From contig DUBB01000042.1 of assembly GCA_012960535.1 (NCBI GenBank), positions 76,735-140,734 of the forward strand: a stretch of 64,000 nucleotides of DNA, given 5' to 3'. This document shows, piece by piece, positions 45,497 to 54,370 of the stretch (positions within the stretch are counted from its first letter, which is position 1; every line of letters starts with the position of its first letter). This DNA is from Gammaproteobacteria bacterium (GTDB taxonomy: Bacteria; Pseudomonadota; Gammaproteobacteria; Pseudomonadales; Azotimanducaceae). A program made the translations under genes and the position numbers. Below the pieces are notes generated by a model. That model worked only from the letters and a program-made list of their open reading frames with translations, was not told the DNA's origin and did not search any database.

Positions 45497-46498
45497 TTAT
45501 CGCTGCAAAATCTGCTTGAGATTGTGCAGGACGAGAATTGCTTCAGCACCACTAACGAGAGCGTCTGGCCGAATGTTCCCATCTTCACCAGCCTGCATAA
45601 GACCACGGGTCACGGCCGACATAAATGCATTAAAGCTGGTCGCACTTGATGGCAGGTCTAAGAATGGTGATTGTGTCCCGATAAAACTGGTCCGACTCAC
45701 TTTAAGTTTTAGATATAAGAGATCTTCGACCAGCATGGCAAGTTCCCGTCGGCTCATCATGTTATCTGGCTTAAACGAGCCATTACGAATACGGAAACTT
45801 CTTAAATTGAGCCGATGTGTCACTAAAATATCATCAGCAAATTCGGATAGAGCATAGTCAGTTAACCCCTGGTCTGAAGTTTCGCCTATCGACTGACCGG
45901 CAGAGCCATTTAGATACTCATTGACCATCAAGTCCTGATTGAGCAGTCGCGACACCTCACCCCGGCTGATAGACTCGTCATAAGCAAAAGGACTATTGGT
46001 AACCAGGATAGCGCGCTCGATTGTCTGCAACCGCTGCAGGGAGATCTCTGCACCTTCGTTATTCAAAGAATCAGCCGTTAGCGATAAACGCAGTAATTCA
46101 TGCGCCTGCTCGAAATTTCTGGCTTGCAAATATACATTGGCCATGGCGAGGTGAACTGCAGCAAACTGACTGCTCTCTTTTAGTCTCGCAGCGCGTCGAT
46201 AGTGTCTCAGTGCTGCTTTGAAATCGAGATTCTCGTCTTCAAGGCGAATTCCAAGGGTACGCAATTCCAATTTAGCCTGGCTTAAACGCGCGTATCTGAG
46301 TCCTCTCCTGATAGTAGCATCAGCCGCACTAAGGTCGCCTCTTGCCAGTTCCAGGCTTGCCAGAGAAATATACGAAGGCATATCTCTCTTATCCTCTGCA
46401 ATCAGACTCGCCAAACGCCCTTCTTCTTCTGAAGAGCCCATAACCAAAGGCCCATTGACCAGGAGAAAAAAAAGGACCACCAGATTCCTGAGCTGCAT
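45497..46498 (-). CDS. Exported TPR protein with SLH-type domains
   Basis: A 333-residue exported protein: signal peptide (NLVVLFFLLVNGPLVMGSS), TPR-like helices (about 30-155, ADATIRRGLRYARLSQAKLEL, ALRHYRRAARLKESS), then S-layer-homology-like repeats (about 175-330, SISRGEVSRLLNQDL, NGSFKPDNMMSRRELAMLVEDLLYLKL, GNIRPDALVSGAEAILVLHNL). SLH domains bind cell-wall polymers; their presence in a gammaproteobacterium is less common. Start at 46498 with AAAGGA upstream. First gene of the operon with the LPP20 and MltC-like genes, so it may tether or scaffold them. Confidence 0.72.
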   Translation of the reverse strand: MQLRNLVVLFFLLVNGPLVMGSSEEEGRLASLIAEDKRDMPSYISLASLELARGDLSAADATIRRGLRYARLSQAKLELRTLGIRLEDENLDFKAALRHYRRAARLKESSQFAAVHLAMANVYLQARNFEQAHELLRLSLTADSLNNEGAEISLQRLQTIERAILVTNSPFAYDESISRGEVSRLLNQDLMVNEYLNGSAGQSIGETSDQGLTDYALSEFADDILVTHRLNLRSFRIRNGSFKPDNMMSRRELAMLVEDLLYLKLKVSRTSFIGTQSPFLDLPSSATSFNAFMSAVTRGLMQAGEDGNIRPDALVSGAEAILVLHNLKQILQR

Positions 46499-46745
46499 AA
46501 GTTTTCCTTTTAAAAAATACGCATTAACTAACATCCTGCTACACAACTAATAAGTCAAGGATAGAAAAACACTAATATTTAATATACACCATGAAAACCA
46601 ATCCTGCTTCTACTCTGCCTGCCATAGCCTTGCAGTCCGATTCTATTTTCAAAAGAAAGAATGACAATGCTATCTAACCCTGGATTTATAAAAAGTCCTA
46701 CTTAGTGCTATTCGATTCAAGCTTAACCATCAAAACCTGCAGCGT

Positions 46746-47204
46746 CTAGGACATGAACACGAAGATATACCAACCCAGATTCCACAAGATATGAATTAAT
46801 ATGCACATGGGGATACTGCTGGTGCGGTCTCTAACCAATCCGAGGTACAGGGAGGGCAAAAACACAAGCAAAGCGCTGTAACCATCGCGATTCAACCAAT
46901 GCAGCGACATGAACAGCAGGCTTGTCAGCAAATTAGCTGCACTGATGCCCAGAATAGCCTTTTGGCCACGATCGAACTGCCTTAAATAACCCTGTAGCAT
47001 CCCTCTGAACACCAACTCTTCCAGTATTGGAACGACGATACAGAGCGTCAGGAACAACGACCAATCCAAAGAATGCAAGACGAGCACTGGACCGCTGACA
47101 ATACCCAAAGAGAGAGCAACAGCCCAAACAAAAAGGGCGCCAATCATGGCGCCCCCGAGAAGTAATCTGGCCTCTTTCGAGGCCAGTGTGGTTTTAGTCA
47201 GCAC
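46746..47204 (-). CDS. CPBP-family glutamic-type intramembrane protease (C-terminal sorting tag partner)
   Basis: A 152-residue membrane protein with four helices and the glutamic protease motifs: EELVFRG (EExxxR type, about residue 64) and a later membrane histidine in LLFMSLHWLNRDG. It is short for the CAAX/CPBP family. The GTG start at 47204 lies inside the last codons of the giant surface-protein gene (11-base overlap), so the two are translationally coupled. That gene product carries a C-terminal GGC-containing sorting tag, so I infer this protease processes it, as in JDVT-CTERM or MYXO-CTERM-like systems. The exact system name is not certain. Confidence 0.78.
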   Translation of the reverse strand: MLTKTTLASKEARLLLGGAMIGALFVWAVALSLGIVSGPVLVLHSLDWSLFLTLCIVVPILEELVFRGMLQGYLRQFDRGQKAILGISAANLLTSLLFMSLHWLNRDGYSALLVFLPSLYLGLVRDRTSSIPMCILIHILWNLGWYIFVFMS

Positions 47205-50200
47205 GCGTCGCTAGGAGTCGAAAGCGACGCCTGGCCAGACCAGCCAGCGCCAGTAATGCCAGCAGCACCAGGCCATAGTCGCCCGGGCCCTCCGCTACGG
47301 AGCAACCACCCACTTTACGCCTATTCTGATGCCCTTCGGCATTAATGTTGACCACCAGTACCGGTGCCGCTATTGCAATACCACCAGGATCATCAATAGC
47401 ACCGTTAACTTGACCGTCAGCATCATTAGGCCCTCCATCTTCTAGGGTCAACTGTAGACACATATCACCGGCTGTCAATCCATCGATATAGGCATCATCA
47501 CCGGCACCCGGACAGGCATCATCTGCTCCAAGAGCGGATTTTACCGCATTATTGTCATCGGCTATGAAGTCTACCCAACCTCCTTCTTCTGTGTATTTCC
47601 TGTACACAGCGTCTTCAGGAATCGCTTGGCCTACCGGAATGACAACATTGACTGACATTCCGGGTACAGGCAGTTCTTCGACACCAAAATCATAGACGCC
47701 GATTGGGTAATCAAAGTCCTCATCAGTACCGTTGTCTGGCGCATCACCACCATCTTCACCGGAGGCCGCAATGGTCTCTTCACTCACGGCAACACCTGAG
47801 ACACCTCCACCGGCTGCCGCGTCACCTATCACTAGTTTGACACCTTCATCGGCGGTCATCTCTGCATCGCTTTCGTCTGCATTAACCGAAAGCACATTAG
47901 CTTCGTCAGAGGTATCCTTGCTATCCGGTATACCATCCTCATCGCTATCAGACTCGACTGCGGCCGCCGAAACCCGAACAAGAACCGATACTGAGAAAGT
48001 CTCATCGGCAATGCCACTGTCGGTGACACTAACAATAATCTCATAACCGCCTTCAGCCAGTCCGGTAGGGTCAAAAGAGAAGTCAATAGCATCGGTTGTG
48101 TCAGAGACCAGCCCTGAATCAGAACCACTCCAGTCAACAGTGTGATCACCATTCGGGTCCTGGATGCTCAGCAGCGCCGTCACTATGCCACCTTCAGCGG
48201 CCACATTACGACCTATTGTCTCTCCCTGAGTTACCGAGATCTTCAGCGAAGGCGGTGCCTGTTCTTCTATAATACTGATCACTGAACTATCATTGGCACC
48301 CAGCACAGCACCCGTTGTCGGTGCACCCAGGGTGACTTCAATGGTCTCATCGCCTTCATCAGCACTCTCATCAGCAAGAATCATGAAGCTGATGACGCCT
48401 TTTTGACCAGATTCAATCGTTACCGAATCACCCTCGGTGCTGTAGTCGCTGTCACGCTCTGCGGTTCCTGCCAGGGTAAATGGAATCTCCAGTGGATAGG
48501 TACCGGCGGGCCCGTTTAACACCACATCCAGGTCAAAGGTATTTCCTTCTGCCGTTCGTCCCTGGGTCGCCGTGGTAATCTGTGGGTTAATGGTGAGGTT
48601 CTGAGTATCTATACCCACATTACCGGCGGCATCGGTTGCGGTCCAGGTAATAACATGACTACCCGACTCAAACGGGCCGGTATTATCGGCGCTGGCGGAA
48701 AGGTCGCCATCGAGGGTGTCGGTCGCTGTTGCCTGGCCCAGGTCCACCTGGGTCTTATGGCCCGTAGAATCAGCCACCACATCGCCAGGCGCTGTTACCA
48801 CCGGGTCCACATCATCAACATTCGGATCCTTGCCCTCCAGGTATTCGTCCAGGTTACTGCGGCCATCACCATCGGCATCTTCACTAGCATCATCGGCATT
48901 CGGATTAAGATCATGATCCACCTCGAACTGATCATCCATGCCATCACCATCGGTATCGGCATCGGCGCTAGGTGCCACCACCGTTACTGTTGAGGCATTA
49001 CTGCCATCCCTGGCTTCGCTGTCGGTTGCCGAGAAAGTCACCACGGTTGAACCCACCTCAAAACTCTCAGGTGCATCGTCGCTGACTTCCAAGTCGTTAC
49101 CGGAAAAATCCTTGGCCGTTGCCGCTGCCAGGAAGGCTTCAATGAGAGGATGGGAAGCTGCCACGGAAACGCCATCCACCGCAACCACGGTTATGGCATC
49201 CGGCGCCATAACCGCAGGTCCTACAGCGACAATCACCGACACGAACTCGGTGGCTGTATTGCCACGGCTGTCTTCGGAAGTAAAGGTCACCATGGTCTCC
49301 CCCACCGGGAACACTTCGGGGACATCATCTATGACAACCGTTAGACCATCAACGATATCTTCCGCCGAAATCCCCGCCAGCCAGGCGACCACCCGCTCAT
49401 CCGAGGCGGGCACGTCCATCTCCTCATCGACGGTCATAATCAACTGATTCGTACCAGAAAATACGGGTGCCGTGCTATCTACTACGCTCACCACCAGGGA
49501 GGCTGTGCTGGCATTTGCCGCCGCATCGGTCACCGTAACTGAGAGCAGCGTGTCACCAAAACCGAGCACATCCGATTGCAGCGCAATACTCACGACAGCG
49601 CCGGTACCATCCACATTATCAACCGAAGACACCTGCGCTAGCAATGCGGCTTCAGATGTCTCAGCACCGAGTTCACCCGTGGCTTCCAGAATGATATCGG
49701 TCACAGTAACCACTGGCGGGGTCTGGTCGATAATGGTAATCGTCATCGTAGCAGTCGAGGTATTTCCAGCAGCATCAGTCGCTGTTACTGTGACCACAGT
49801 AGCACCTAGCGGTAACACCTCGGGCTTATCGCTGGTCACGGTCACTGCACCATCGACAGCATCAAGGGCGCTGACAGCAGCACCTAAGGCTTCAATACCT
49901 GCGTCCGTTGCTGGCGTACCATCGGCATCCACGGCAGCAAAAGTGCCATCCGCAACACCTGAGATCAGCGGTGTCGTGGTATCCACCACGGTCACTGTTG
50001 ACGTAGCTGTCGTCTCGTTATTACTGCTGTCTTTTATACTGAAAGTAACGGTTGTCTCGCCAAGCGGGAAAACATCCCCGGCATCCGTTGTCACAGCTGA
50101 CCCTACATCACCGTCGACGTTGTCAGTGGCGGAGGCGCCCACAAGGAATGCTGCAATACTGCTATTGCTGGCAGGCGTGCCATCCGCGCCTTCGGCTTCG

Positions 50201-51873
50201 ACGGTAATGGCGTCAGGCTCAGTGATTTCCGGGAACACCTCATCCGGGTCGACGCTGAGCACAAAATCAGCGGAAGCTTGATTACCAGCAGCATCTACTG
50301 TGGTGAAGGTCACCGTTGTGCCCAAGGCAAACGGGAAGATAGCCGGCGCATTATTGCTGACGTCAACCTCACCATCGACAATATCGGTCGCGGTAACACT
50401 GGCCAGCCAGTCCTGGACCTGGGTATCTGCCAGGGCCAGATCCTCCCCCGCAGAGCCTTCGATGGTACTATCAGCACCCGAGATCTCTGGTGCAGTGGTA
50501 TCATCAACCGTCACGGTAACCGTGCTAGCGCTTTCATTACCTGCTGCATCCGTTACCGTTATCGATACAACGGTTTCACCAAAAGGAATCGGATCTGGCA
50601 AGGCCGAGGTAATGGCAACGCTAAGGTCGCTACCGTCTACATTGTCCGTGGCATCAGCTGCGGCAGTAATGGCATCACTTGCGCCGCTGTACCCGCCCGA
50701 AACAGTTGCTTCCAGATCAACAGCAGAAGGAGTGACCACTGGCGAATCCTGGTCAGTCACTGATAGCGTCAGCTGGCCAGTTGCTATATTGCCGGATGCA
50801 TCGGTGACCGTTACATCCAGCAAGGTATCCCCCAACGGAAAGAATGCGGGCAAAGCCTGGCCGTCGACGGTGGGCACAACGCTATCTGATAAATCACCAT
50901 CTACCAGGTCCGTGGCGCCAATAGTATTACCAAATGCTTCAACCAAAGCATCATCAGACGCTATGCCGTCGGCACTGGTGGCCGCAAAAGTAACATCCGC
51001 TAGGCCCGACAATGTGGGCACTGTGGTATCAACCACGATAATGGTGACCTGCTCGGTCCCTACATTACTACTTGAATCAGTGACCGAAAGATCAACAACG
51101 GTGGTGCCAAGTACAAAGGAAGCGGGGTCAGATAAGACTTCACCATCCACTGAGTAAACAATCTCTCCGGTCAGATTACCATCGAGATTATCCTCGGCAG
51201 TCATGCCTGCGATAAAATCGGTCAGCTGGCTGGAGTCCTCTGATGTCAGCGGCCCTTCCGCCTCAATGGTGATGCTGTCGTCTACGACCGTGATAACCGG
51301 GTCCACGGCATCTGCCTGGAACTCGATGGTGGCCGATTCTGCGATACCGGTGTAACCGGAGGCGGTATTTAACTTATAATTGATGGTGGTGGTTCCCACC
51401 AGGCCGGCGTCAGCTGCACGGAAAACTAGGGTCGCAAGGCTTAGCGCAGCTTCGTCCGCTGGCCAGGAAGAAGAAGGTGGAAATTTACCATTAAAACTGG
51501 TGAAGGCAATGGTTGCCTTTTTATCAGTTGCGGTATCGTCATCATCGTTATCGTCATCTGCGGCAATATCACTGGGTGCGCCGGTAATGCCAATCAAGGA
51601 GTCTTCAAGAACGCTATTTTCTGCCATACTCACAAATTCCAGCTTAGTGCTGTCAAAATAGATGGACACACCAAGGCCAGTCGTCTGAGTATTCGCCGGA
51701 CTGGTGGCATATTCGATGGACAGAGATATATCCTCACTGCCGGCAACCTGAGAGGTTGCAGATGGATTGGTGGTCACGATCTGGTCATCGGCCGTCGCTG
51801 CTGAGGCAATGCAGATGCTAAAAAATAGAATAACTAGTGCTCTTAGGCTTTTAGCGGTAAGAATTCTCATCAA
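47194..51873 (-). CDS. Large multidomain surface protein with HYR-like repeats and GGC-type C-terminal sorting tag
   Basis: A 1559-residue exported protein. Order of parts: signal peptide (LVILFFSICIASAATA), a cohesin-like beta domain (about 30-185), roughly ten HYR-like repeats of about 85 residues (DATGNVSTATVTV-like ends, about 190-1040), a calcium-binding thrombospondin type 3-like stretch (DADTDGDGMDDQFEVDHDLNPN), one more HYR repeat, a Calx-beta domain (about 1150-1250), another TSP3-like DSDEDGIPDSKD, a choice-of-anchor-like domain (about 1400-1505), and a C-terminal tag: GGCSV at residues 1522-1526, a hydrophobic helix and RRRFR. The tag layout (GGC, helix, basic tail) indicates cleavage and anchoring by a dedicated protease, encoded by the overlapping next gene. 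Probably a cell-surface adhesin or matrix protein. Confidence 0.85.
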   Translation of the reverse strand: MMRILTAKSLRALVILFFSICIASAATADDQIVTTNPSATSQVAGSEDISLSIEYATSPANTQTTGLGVSIYFDSTKLEFVSMAENSVLEDSLIGITGAPSDIAADDDNDDDDTATDKKATIAFTSFNGKFPPSSSWPADEAALSLATLVFRAADAGLVGTTTINYKLNTASGYTGIAESATIEFQADAVDPVITVVDDSITIEAEGPLTSEDSSQLTDFIAGMTAEDNLDGNLTGEIVYSVDGEVLSDPASFVLGTTVVDLSVTDSSSNVGTEQVTIIVVDTTVPTLSGLADVTFAATSADGIASDDALVEAFGNTIGATDLVDGDLSDSVVPTVDGQALPAFFPLGDTLLDVTVTDASGNIATGQLTLSVTDQDSPVVTPSAVDLEATVSGGYSGASDAITAAADATDNVDGSDLSVAITSALPDPIPFGETVVSITVTDAAGNESASTVTVTVDDTTAPEISGADSTIEGSAGEDLALADTQVQDWLASVTATDIVDGEVDVSNNAPAIFPFALGTTVTFTTVDAAGNQASADFVLSVDPDEVFPEITEPDAITVEAEGADGTPASNSSIAAFLVGASATDNVDGDVGSAVTTDAGDVFPLGETTVTFSIKDSSNNETTATSTVTVVDTTTPLISGVADGTFAAVDADGTPATDAGIEALGAAVSALDAVDGAVTVTSDKPEVLPLGATVVTVTATDAAGNTSTATMTITIIDQTPPVVTVTDIILEATGELGAETSEAALLAQVSSVDNVDGTGAVVSIALQSDVLGFGDTLLSVTVTDAAANASTASLVVSVVDSTAPVFSGTNQLIMTVDEEMDVPASDERVVAWLAGISAEDIVDGLTVVIDDVPEVFPVGETMVTFTSEDSRGNTATEFVSVIVAVGPAVMAPDAITVVAVDGVSVAASHPLIEAFLAAATAKDFSGNDLEVSDDAPESFEVGSTVVTFSATDSEARDGSNASTVTVVAPSADADTDGDGMDDQFEVDHDLNPNADDASEDADGDGRSNLDEYLEGKDPNVDDVDPVVTAPGDVVADSTGHKTQVDLGQATATDTLDGDLSASADNTGPFESGSHVITWTATDAAGNVGIDTQNLTINPQITTATQGRTAEGNTFDLDVVLNGPAGTYPLEIPFTLAGTAERDSDYSTEGDSVTIESGQKGVISFMILADESADEGDETIEVTLGAPTTGAVLGANDSSVISIIEEQAPPSLKISVTQGETIGRNVAAEGGIVTALLSIQDPNGDHTVDWSGSDSGLVSDTTDAIDFSFDPTGLAEGGYEIIVSVTDSGIADETFSVSVLVRVSAAAVESDSDEDGIPDSKDTSDEANVLSVNADESDAEMTADEGVKLVIGDAAAGGGVSGVAVSEETIAASGEDGGDAPDNGTDEDFDYPIGVYDFGVEELPVPGMSVNVVIPVGQAIPEDAVYRKYTEEGGWVDFIADDNNAVKSALGADDACPGAGDDAYIDGLTAGDMCLQLTLEDGGPNDADGQVNGAIDDPGGIAIAAPVLVVNINAEGHQNRRKVGGCSVAEGPGDYGLVLLALLALAGLARRRFRLLATRAD

Positions 51874-51960
51874 ATTAATCCTTTATATTGATGTTAAAAT
51901 TGTCCTTGATAAGGACTAAGATTACAAGTCAACCCGGTTACTCCATCGCAGCACACTGAC

Positions 51961-52524
51961 TTACAGATCAATGGACGTTGATGCAGCACTGCCGTTATAG
52001 GCGGACGCCGTATTTAAACGATAATTAATTGTCGTCATGCCAGCACTGTCACGAACCGCTGTGTTAAACAAAAGGGTGGCGATGACAACGCCCTCGACCA
52101 TTCCGGTCCAGGCGGTGCTCGGTGGGAACCTGCCGTTAAAGCTGGTAAAAGCAATGGTGGCAACTTTATCGGTACTTCCATCTGCATCGTTATCATCTGA
52201 ATCATCGGCAATGTGCCCTGACTGTGACGTAATACCGATCAGTGAATCTGCTACCGCGGAATCTGCCGACATACTGATAAAATCCAGCTGGGAACTGTCA
52301 AAATACACCGATACACCCAGGCCGGTTGTCTGCTGATTTTCCGGGCTGGTCTGATAGCTCAGGACCAACATAATGTCGGCACCACCTGATCCTGCTATGA
52401 CCTCGCCACTGACGATCTGTTGGTCTGCTGCAAGCTTCCCGCTCAAGCCAATACTCAGCAGGATTGCACTGATCCCATAGAGCCGTAAACTGGCCAAGAG
52501 TGGCGCCATTTTGATCCGGTACAT
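51961..52524 (-). CDS. Exported cohesin-like single-domain protein, paralogue of the large surface protein
   Basis: A 187-residue exported protein. After a signal peptide (ISAILLSIGLSGKLAA) it consists of one beta domain that closely matches the N-terminal domain of the giant protein: TTGLGVSVYFDSSQLDFISMSADS, SLIGITSQSG, an acidic DDSDDNDADGSTDKVATIAFTSFNGRFPPS segment and a final TTINYRLNTASAYNG. It lacks the repeats and the sorting tag. I start at the ATG at 52524, which has AGGGGGA upstream; the open frame continues to 52722 but that part only translates a tandem repeat. Same strand as the giant gene, 87 bases upstream, so they may be co-transcribed. Confidence 0.78.
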   Translation of the reverse strand: MYRIKMAPLLASLRLYGISAILLSIGLSGKLAADQQIVSGEVIAGSGGADIMLVLSYQTSPENQQTTGLGVSVYFDSSQLDFISMSADSAVADSLIGITSQSGHIADDSDDNDADGSTDKVATIAFTSFNGRFPPSTAWTGMVEGVVIATLLFNTAVRDSAGMTTINYRLNTASAYNGSAASTSIDL

Positions 52525-52594
52525 AGCCAAAATCCCCCTATTCAGATAAATAGTAGATTGCTTTAAACTGAGCGTTAATTCAAGCTGACCACGA

Positions 52595-52652
52595 CGTAAT
52601 GCCCTATTTAGAAGGCGTAATGTCCTATTTAGAAGGCGTAATGCCCTATTTA
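52595..52652. repeat. Three copies of a 21-base repeat
   Basis: Two full copies of cgtaatgccctatttagaagg (one with T for C) and a third cut after 16 bases. They lie between the cohesin-like gene and the divergent PPOX-fold gene, covering the place where their promoters should be. Confidence 0.85.
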
Positions 52653-52708
52653 TTTGATGTTTCGCATCAACTGATTTGAACATACTTAAAAAACAGGCCC
52701 AGCAAACC

Positions 52709-53092
52709 ATGATTCCAGACAATGAGAAATACTTCAGCCTGGCGACACAGAAAAGGGATGGTAGCCTGGTGTGGACGCCGGTCTGGTTTGCCCGGGCTCA
52801 GGCCCAACCCGATTATTATGTGTTTTCAGCGGGTGATGCCGGCAAGGTCAAGCGAATACGAAACTTTCCCAATGCTCAGATTGCAGCCTGTGACATGTCC
52901 GGCAAGGTCCACGGCAAGGCTTTCCCCGGGCACGCAGTACTGATCAACGATCAGCAAACAACGGCACTTGCCTACCAATTGCTGGTGAACAAGTACGGCT
53001 GGCAGCTGAGACTCACTAACCTTTTTTCTCGCCTGTTCGGCCGATATAATGCTAGGCAGATGATAAAAATTTCGCTGTCAGTTAGCGATTGA
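52709..53092 (+). CDS. PNPOx/PPOX-class flavin-binding-fold protein
   Basis: A 127-residue split-barrel protein of the pyridoxamine phosphate oxidase-like fold (YFSLATQKRDGSLVWTPVWFA, YYVFSAGDAGKVKRIRNFPNAQIAACDMSGKVHGKAFPG), the pattern of PPOX-class FMN or F420 proteins. It may reduce a small molecule, or bind flavin only. Start at the ATG at 52709; a TTG at 52676 would add 11 residues. Function unknown. Confidence 0.75.
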   Translation: MIPDNEKYFSLATQKRDGSLVWTPVWFARAQAQPDYYVFSAGDAGKVKRIRNFPNAQIAACDMSGKVHGKAFPGHAVLINDQQTTALAYQLLVNKYGWQLRLTNLFSRLFGRYNARQMIKISLSVSD

Positions 53093-53219
53093 GCGCCCTT
53101 ACGAGAGGCATTACAGGGGCATTGCCTGTATTCATGCCATTAACGACCCTGATATCACAAGGGACTCGCGGTCAGACTGATCTACCTGGGTTGTCTCAGC
53201 CACAACCCATCTGAAGAGC

Positions 53220-53370
53220 CGCCCATAGATAGAAGGGTTGCTCTTGAAGGGCCGCTCATAAAAGGATCACTCCTAAAGAGTCGCTCATAAACGGCCACTC
53301 AAAAAGACTGGTCATAAAAAGGCTGGCCATAAAAAGACTGCTAAAAAAAGCACGCTCAAAAAAAGGCGCC
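53220..53370. repeat. Degenerate ~14-base repeat region
   Basis: About nine imperfect units of 13-15 bases (gccgctcataaaag, gtcgctcataaac, ctggtcataaaaag, gctggccataaaaag and so on) fill the space before the DUF805 gene and run into its ribosome site region. The unit keeps a GC-rich half followed by an A-run. No coding potential is seen. Confidence 0.65.
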
Positions 53371-53374
53371 CCAC

Positions 53375-53731
53375 ATGCAAATCAACAATGCCGTCATCAA
53401 CGCTCTCTGCCATTATGCAGACTTCTCCGGCAGGACAACTCGAGAACAGTACTGGTGGTTTACCACAGCCGTGGTACTGGCCAGCGTCATCTTGAGCCTG
53501 GTCCATATTGCTACCAGGTTCTCAGTATTCACCGAGGCTCTTTCATTGATTTTTAATCTCGGTATCCTTATCCCCAGCATCTCAATATCAGTCAGGCGAC
53601 TGCACGACATCAATAAGTCCGGCTGGTGGCTGCTGATCGCTTTTACTATCATTGGCCTTCTGCCAATCGCCTACTGGGCTGTCAGGCCTTCAGATAGTTC
53701 GGTTAACGACTATGGTTTGCCTGCCAGTTGA
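53375..53731 (+). CDS. DUF805 membrane protein
   Basis: A 118-residue inner membrane protein of the DUF805 family (YhaH-like): N-terminal amphipathic CHYADFSGRTTREQYWWF, three helices, and the conserved ISISVRRLHDINKSGWWLL motif between the second and third helices. Function of the family is not established. The ATG has no strong ribosome site; AAAAAAAGG lies about 8 bases upstream. Confidence 0.9.
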   Translation: MQINNAVINALCHYADFSGRTTREQYWWFTTAVVLASVILSLVHIATRFSVFTEALSLIFNLGILIPSISISVRRLHDINKSGWWLLIAFTIIGLLPIAYWAVRPSDSSVNDYGLPAS

Positions 53732-53886
53732 TCTGGAACCCAGCAAAAAACAGCCTTAGCTAAATGACGGGCCAGGCCGATTCAAAGCAGGCCTTGATGA
53801 TTATTTCACTGAAAACCGTTATCGCACGATTTGTGTCGCCGAATCCGCCCGTCGCTTAACGTGCTGGGTCTGTTGTATTTTATAAC

Positions 53887-53928
53887 CCGCCTTGACTTGC
53901 TATCTGCGTTGACAGCAAGTCAAGGCGG
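53887..53928 (+). terminator. Long perfect inverted repeat, probable transcription terminator
   Basis: A perfect 15-base-pair stem (53887-53901 with 53914-53928) closes a 12-base loop. Fourteen bases later comes GGTTTTTC. It follows the DUF805 gene by about 155 bases and precedes the small membrane protein gene. The T-run is not adjacent to the stem, so it is an imperfect terminator; another RNA role is possible. Confidence 0.6.
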
Positions 53929-54010
53929 ATTAATCAGGTTTTTCACGTCATAACGTTGACGCCATGATTCCAGCATCGTTAACTGGTCCAAGACACAGAG
54001 GAAACAACAA

Positions 54011-54181
54011 ATGGGCTTCTCGATGTTCCTGGTAGGCATAACCATTGTCTGTGCTGGCATCTGTCATTATCTTGCTAAGCGCAAGGGTTTTAAACCCTCG
54101 TTCTGGATTATCATGGGAGCCTGTCTCGGCCCCCTTGCGGTCATCCTGATACTGATCAAACCTGCTACCAGAAAGAGTTAA
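54011..54181 (+). CDS. Small membrane protein (56 residues)
   Basis: A 56-residue protein with two hydrophobic helices: MFLVGITIVCAGICHYLAK and FWIIMGACLGPLAVILILI, joined by a basic loop (KRKGFKPS) and ending in PATRKS. GAGGAAAC lies 6-13 bases before the ATG, a good ribosome site. The layout (two helices, basic loop, conserved-looking GACLGPLAVI) is like many small phage-shock or unknown DUF-type membrane proteins. I do not recognise the family. The hairpin at 53887 upstream suggests its own promoter between. Confidence 0.6.
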   Translation: MGFSMFLVGITIVCAGICHYLAKRKGFKPSFWIIMGACLGPLAVILILIKPATRKS

Positions 54182-54339
54182 AATAACGATGAGGAACGAC
54201 GATGGGGAACAGAGACAGGAAACAAACGGATAAAAAACAGAAAGAAATGAATTATGCATATAAATCAGTGCCTAAAGTGCATTACCTCTATATATGTTAA
54301 GACTATCTACAGGCAGTTTTATGCTTAGCGCTGGCATCT

Positions 54340-54360
54340 GACAGGGCCAGCCACCCTGTC
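54340..54360 (-). terminator. Short hairpin after the LLM gene
   Basis: GACAGGG and CCCTGTC form a perfect 7-base stem with a 7-base loop, 10 bases past the stop of the flavin oxidoreductase gene that ends at 54371. No T-run follows in either direction, so it is a weak terminator candidate. Confidence 0.35.
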
Positions 54361-54370
54361 GATTTGAACG

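Noticed and set aside
45472-45606. Longer start of the third LPP20 gene
   Set aside because: The extra residues overlap the TPR-SLH gene and precede a clear signal peptide and ribosome site at 45471.
49472-51157. Two long plus-strand frames opposite the giant surface-protein gene
   Set aside because: Their Ser/Thr/Val/Ala-only composition is what the antisense of HYR repeats gives; no ribosome site or domain.
52525-52722. N-terminal extension of the cohesin-like gene
   Set aside because: It only translates the 21-base repeat and would remove the signal peptide from the N-terminus.
53948-54259. 103-codon minus-strand frame
   Set aside because: Overlaps the small membrane protein gene with a good ribosome site on the other strand and shows no family likeness.
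54202-54300. 32-codon plus-strand frame with a possible ribosome site
   Set aside because: Highly charged and short, without conservation evidence; too weak to call.
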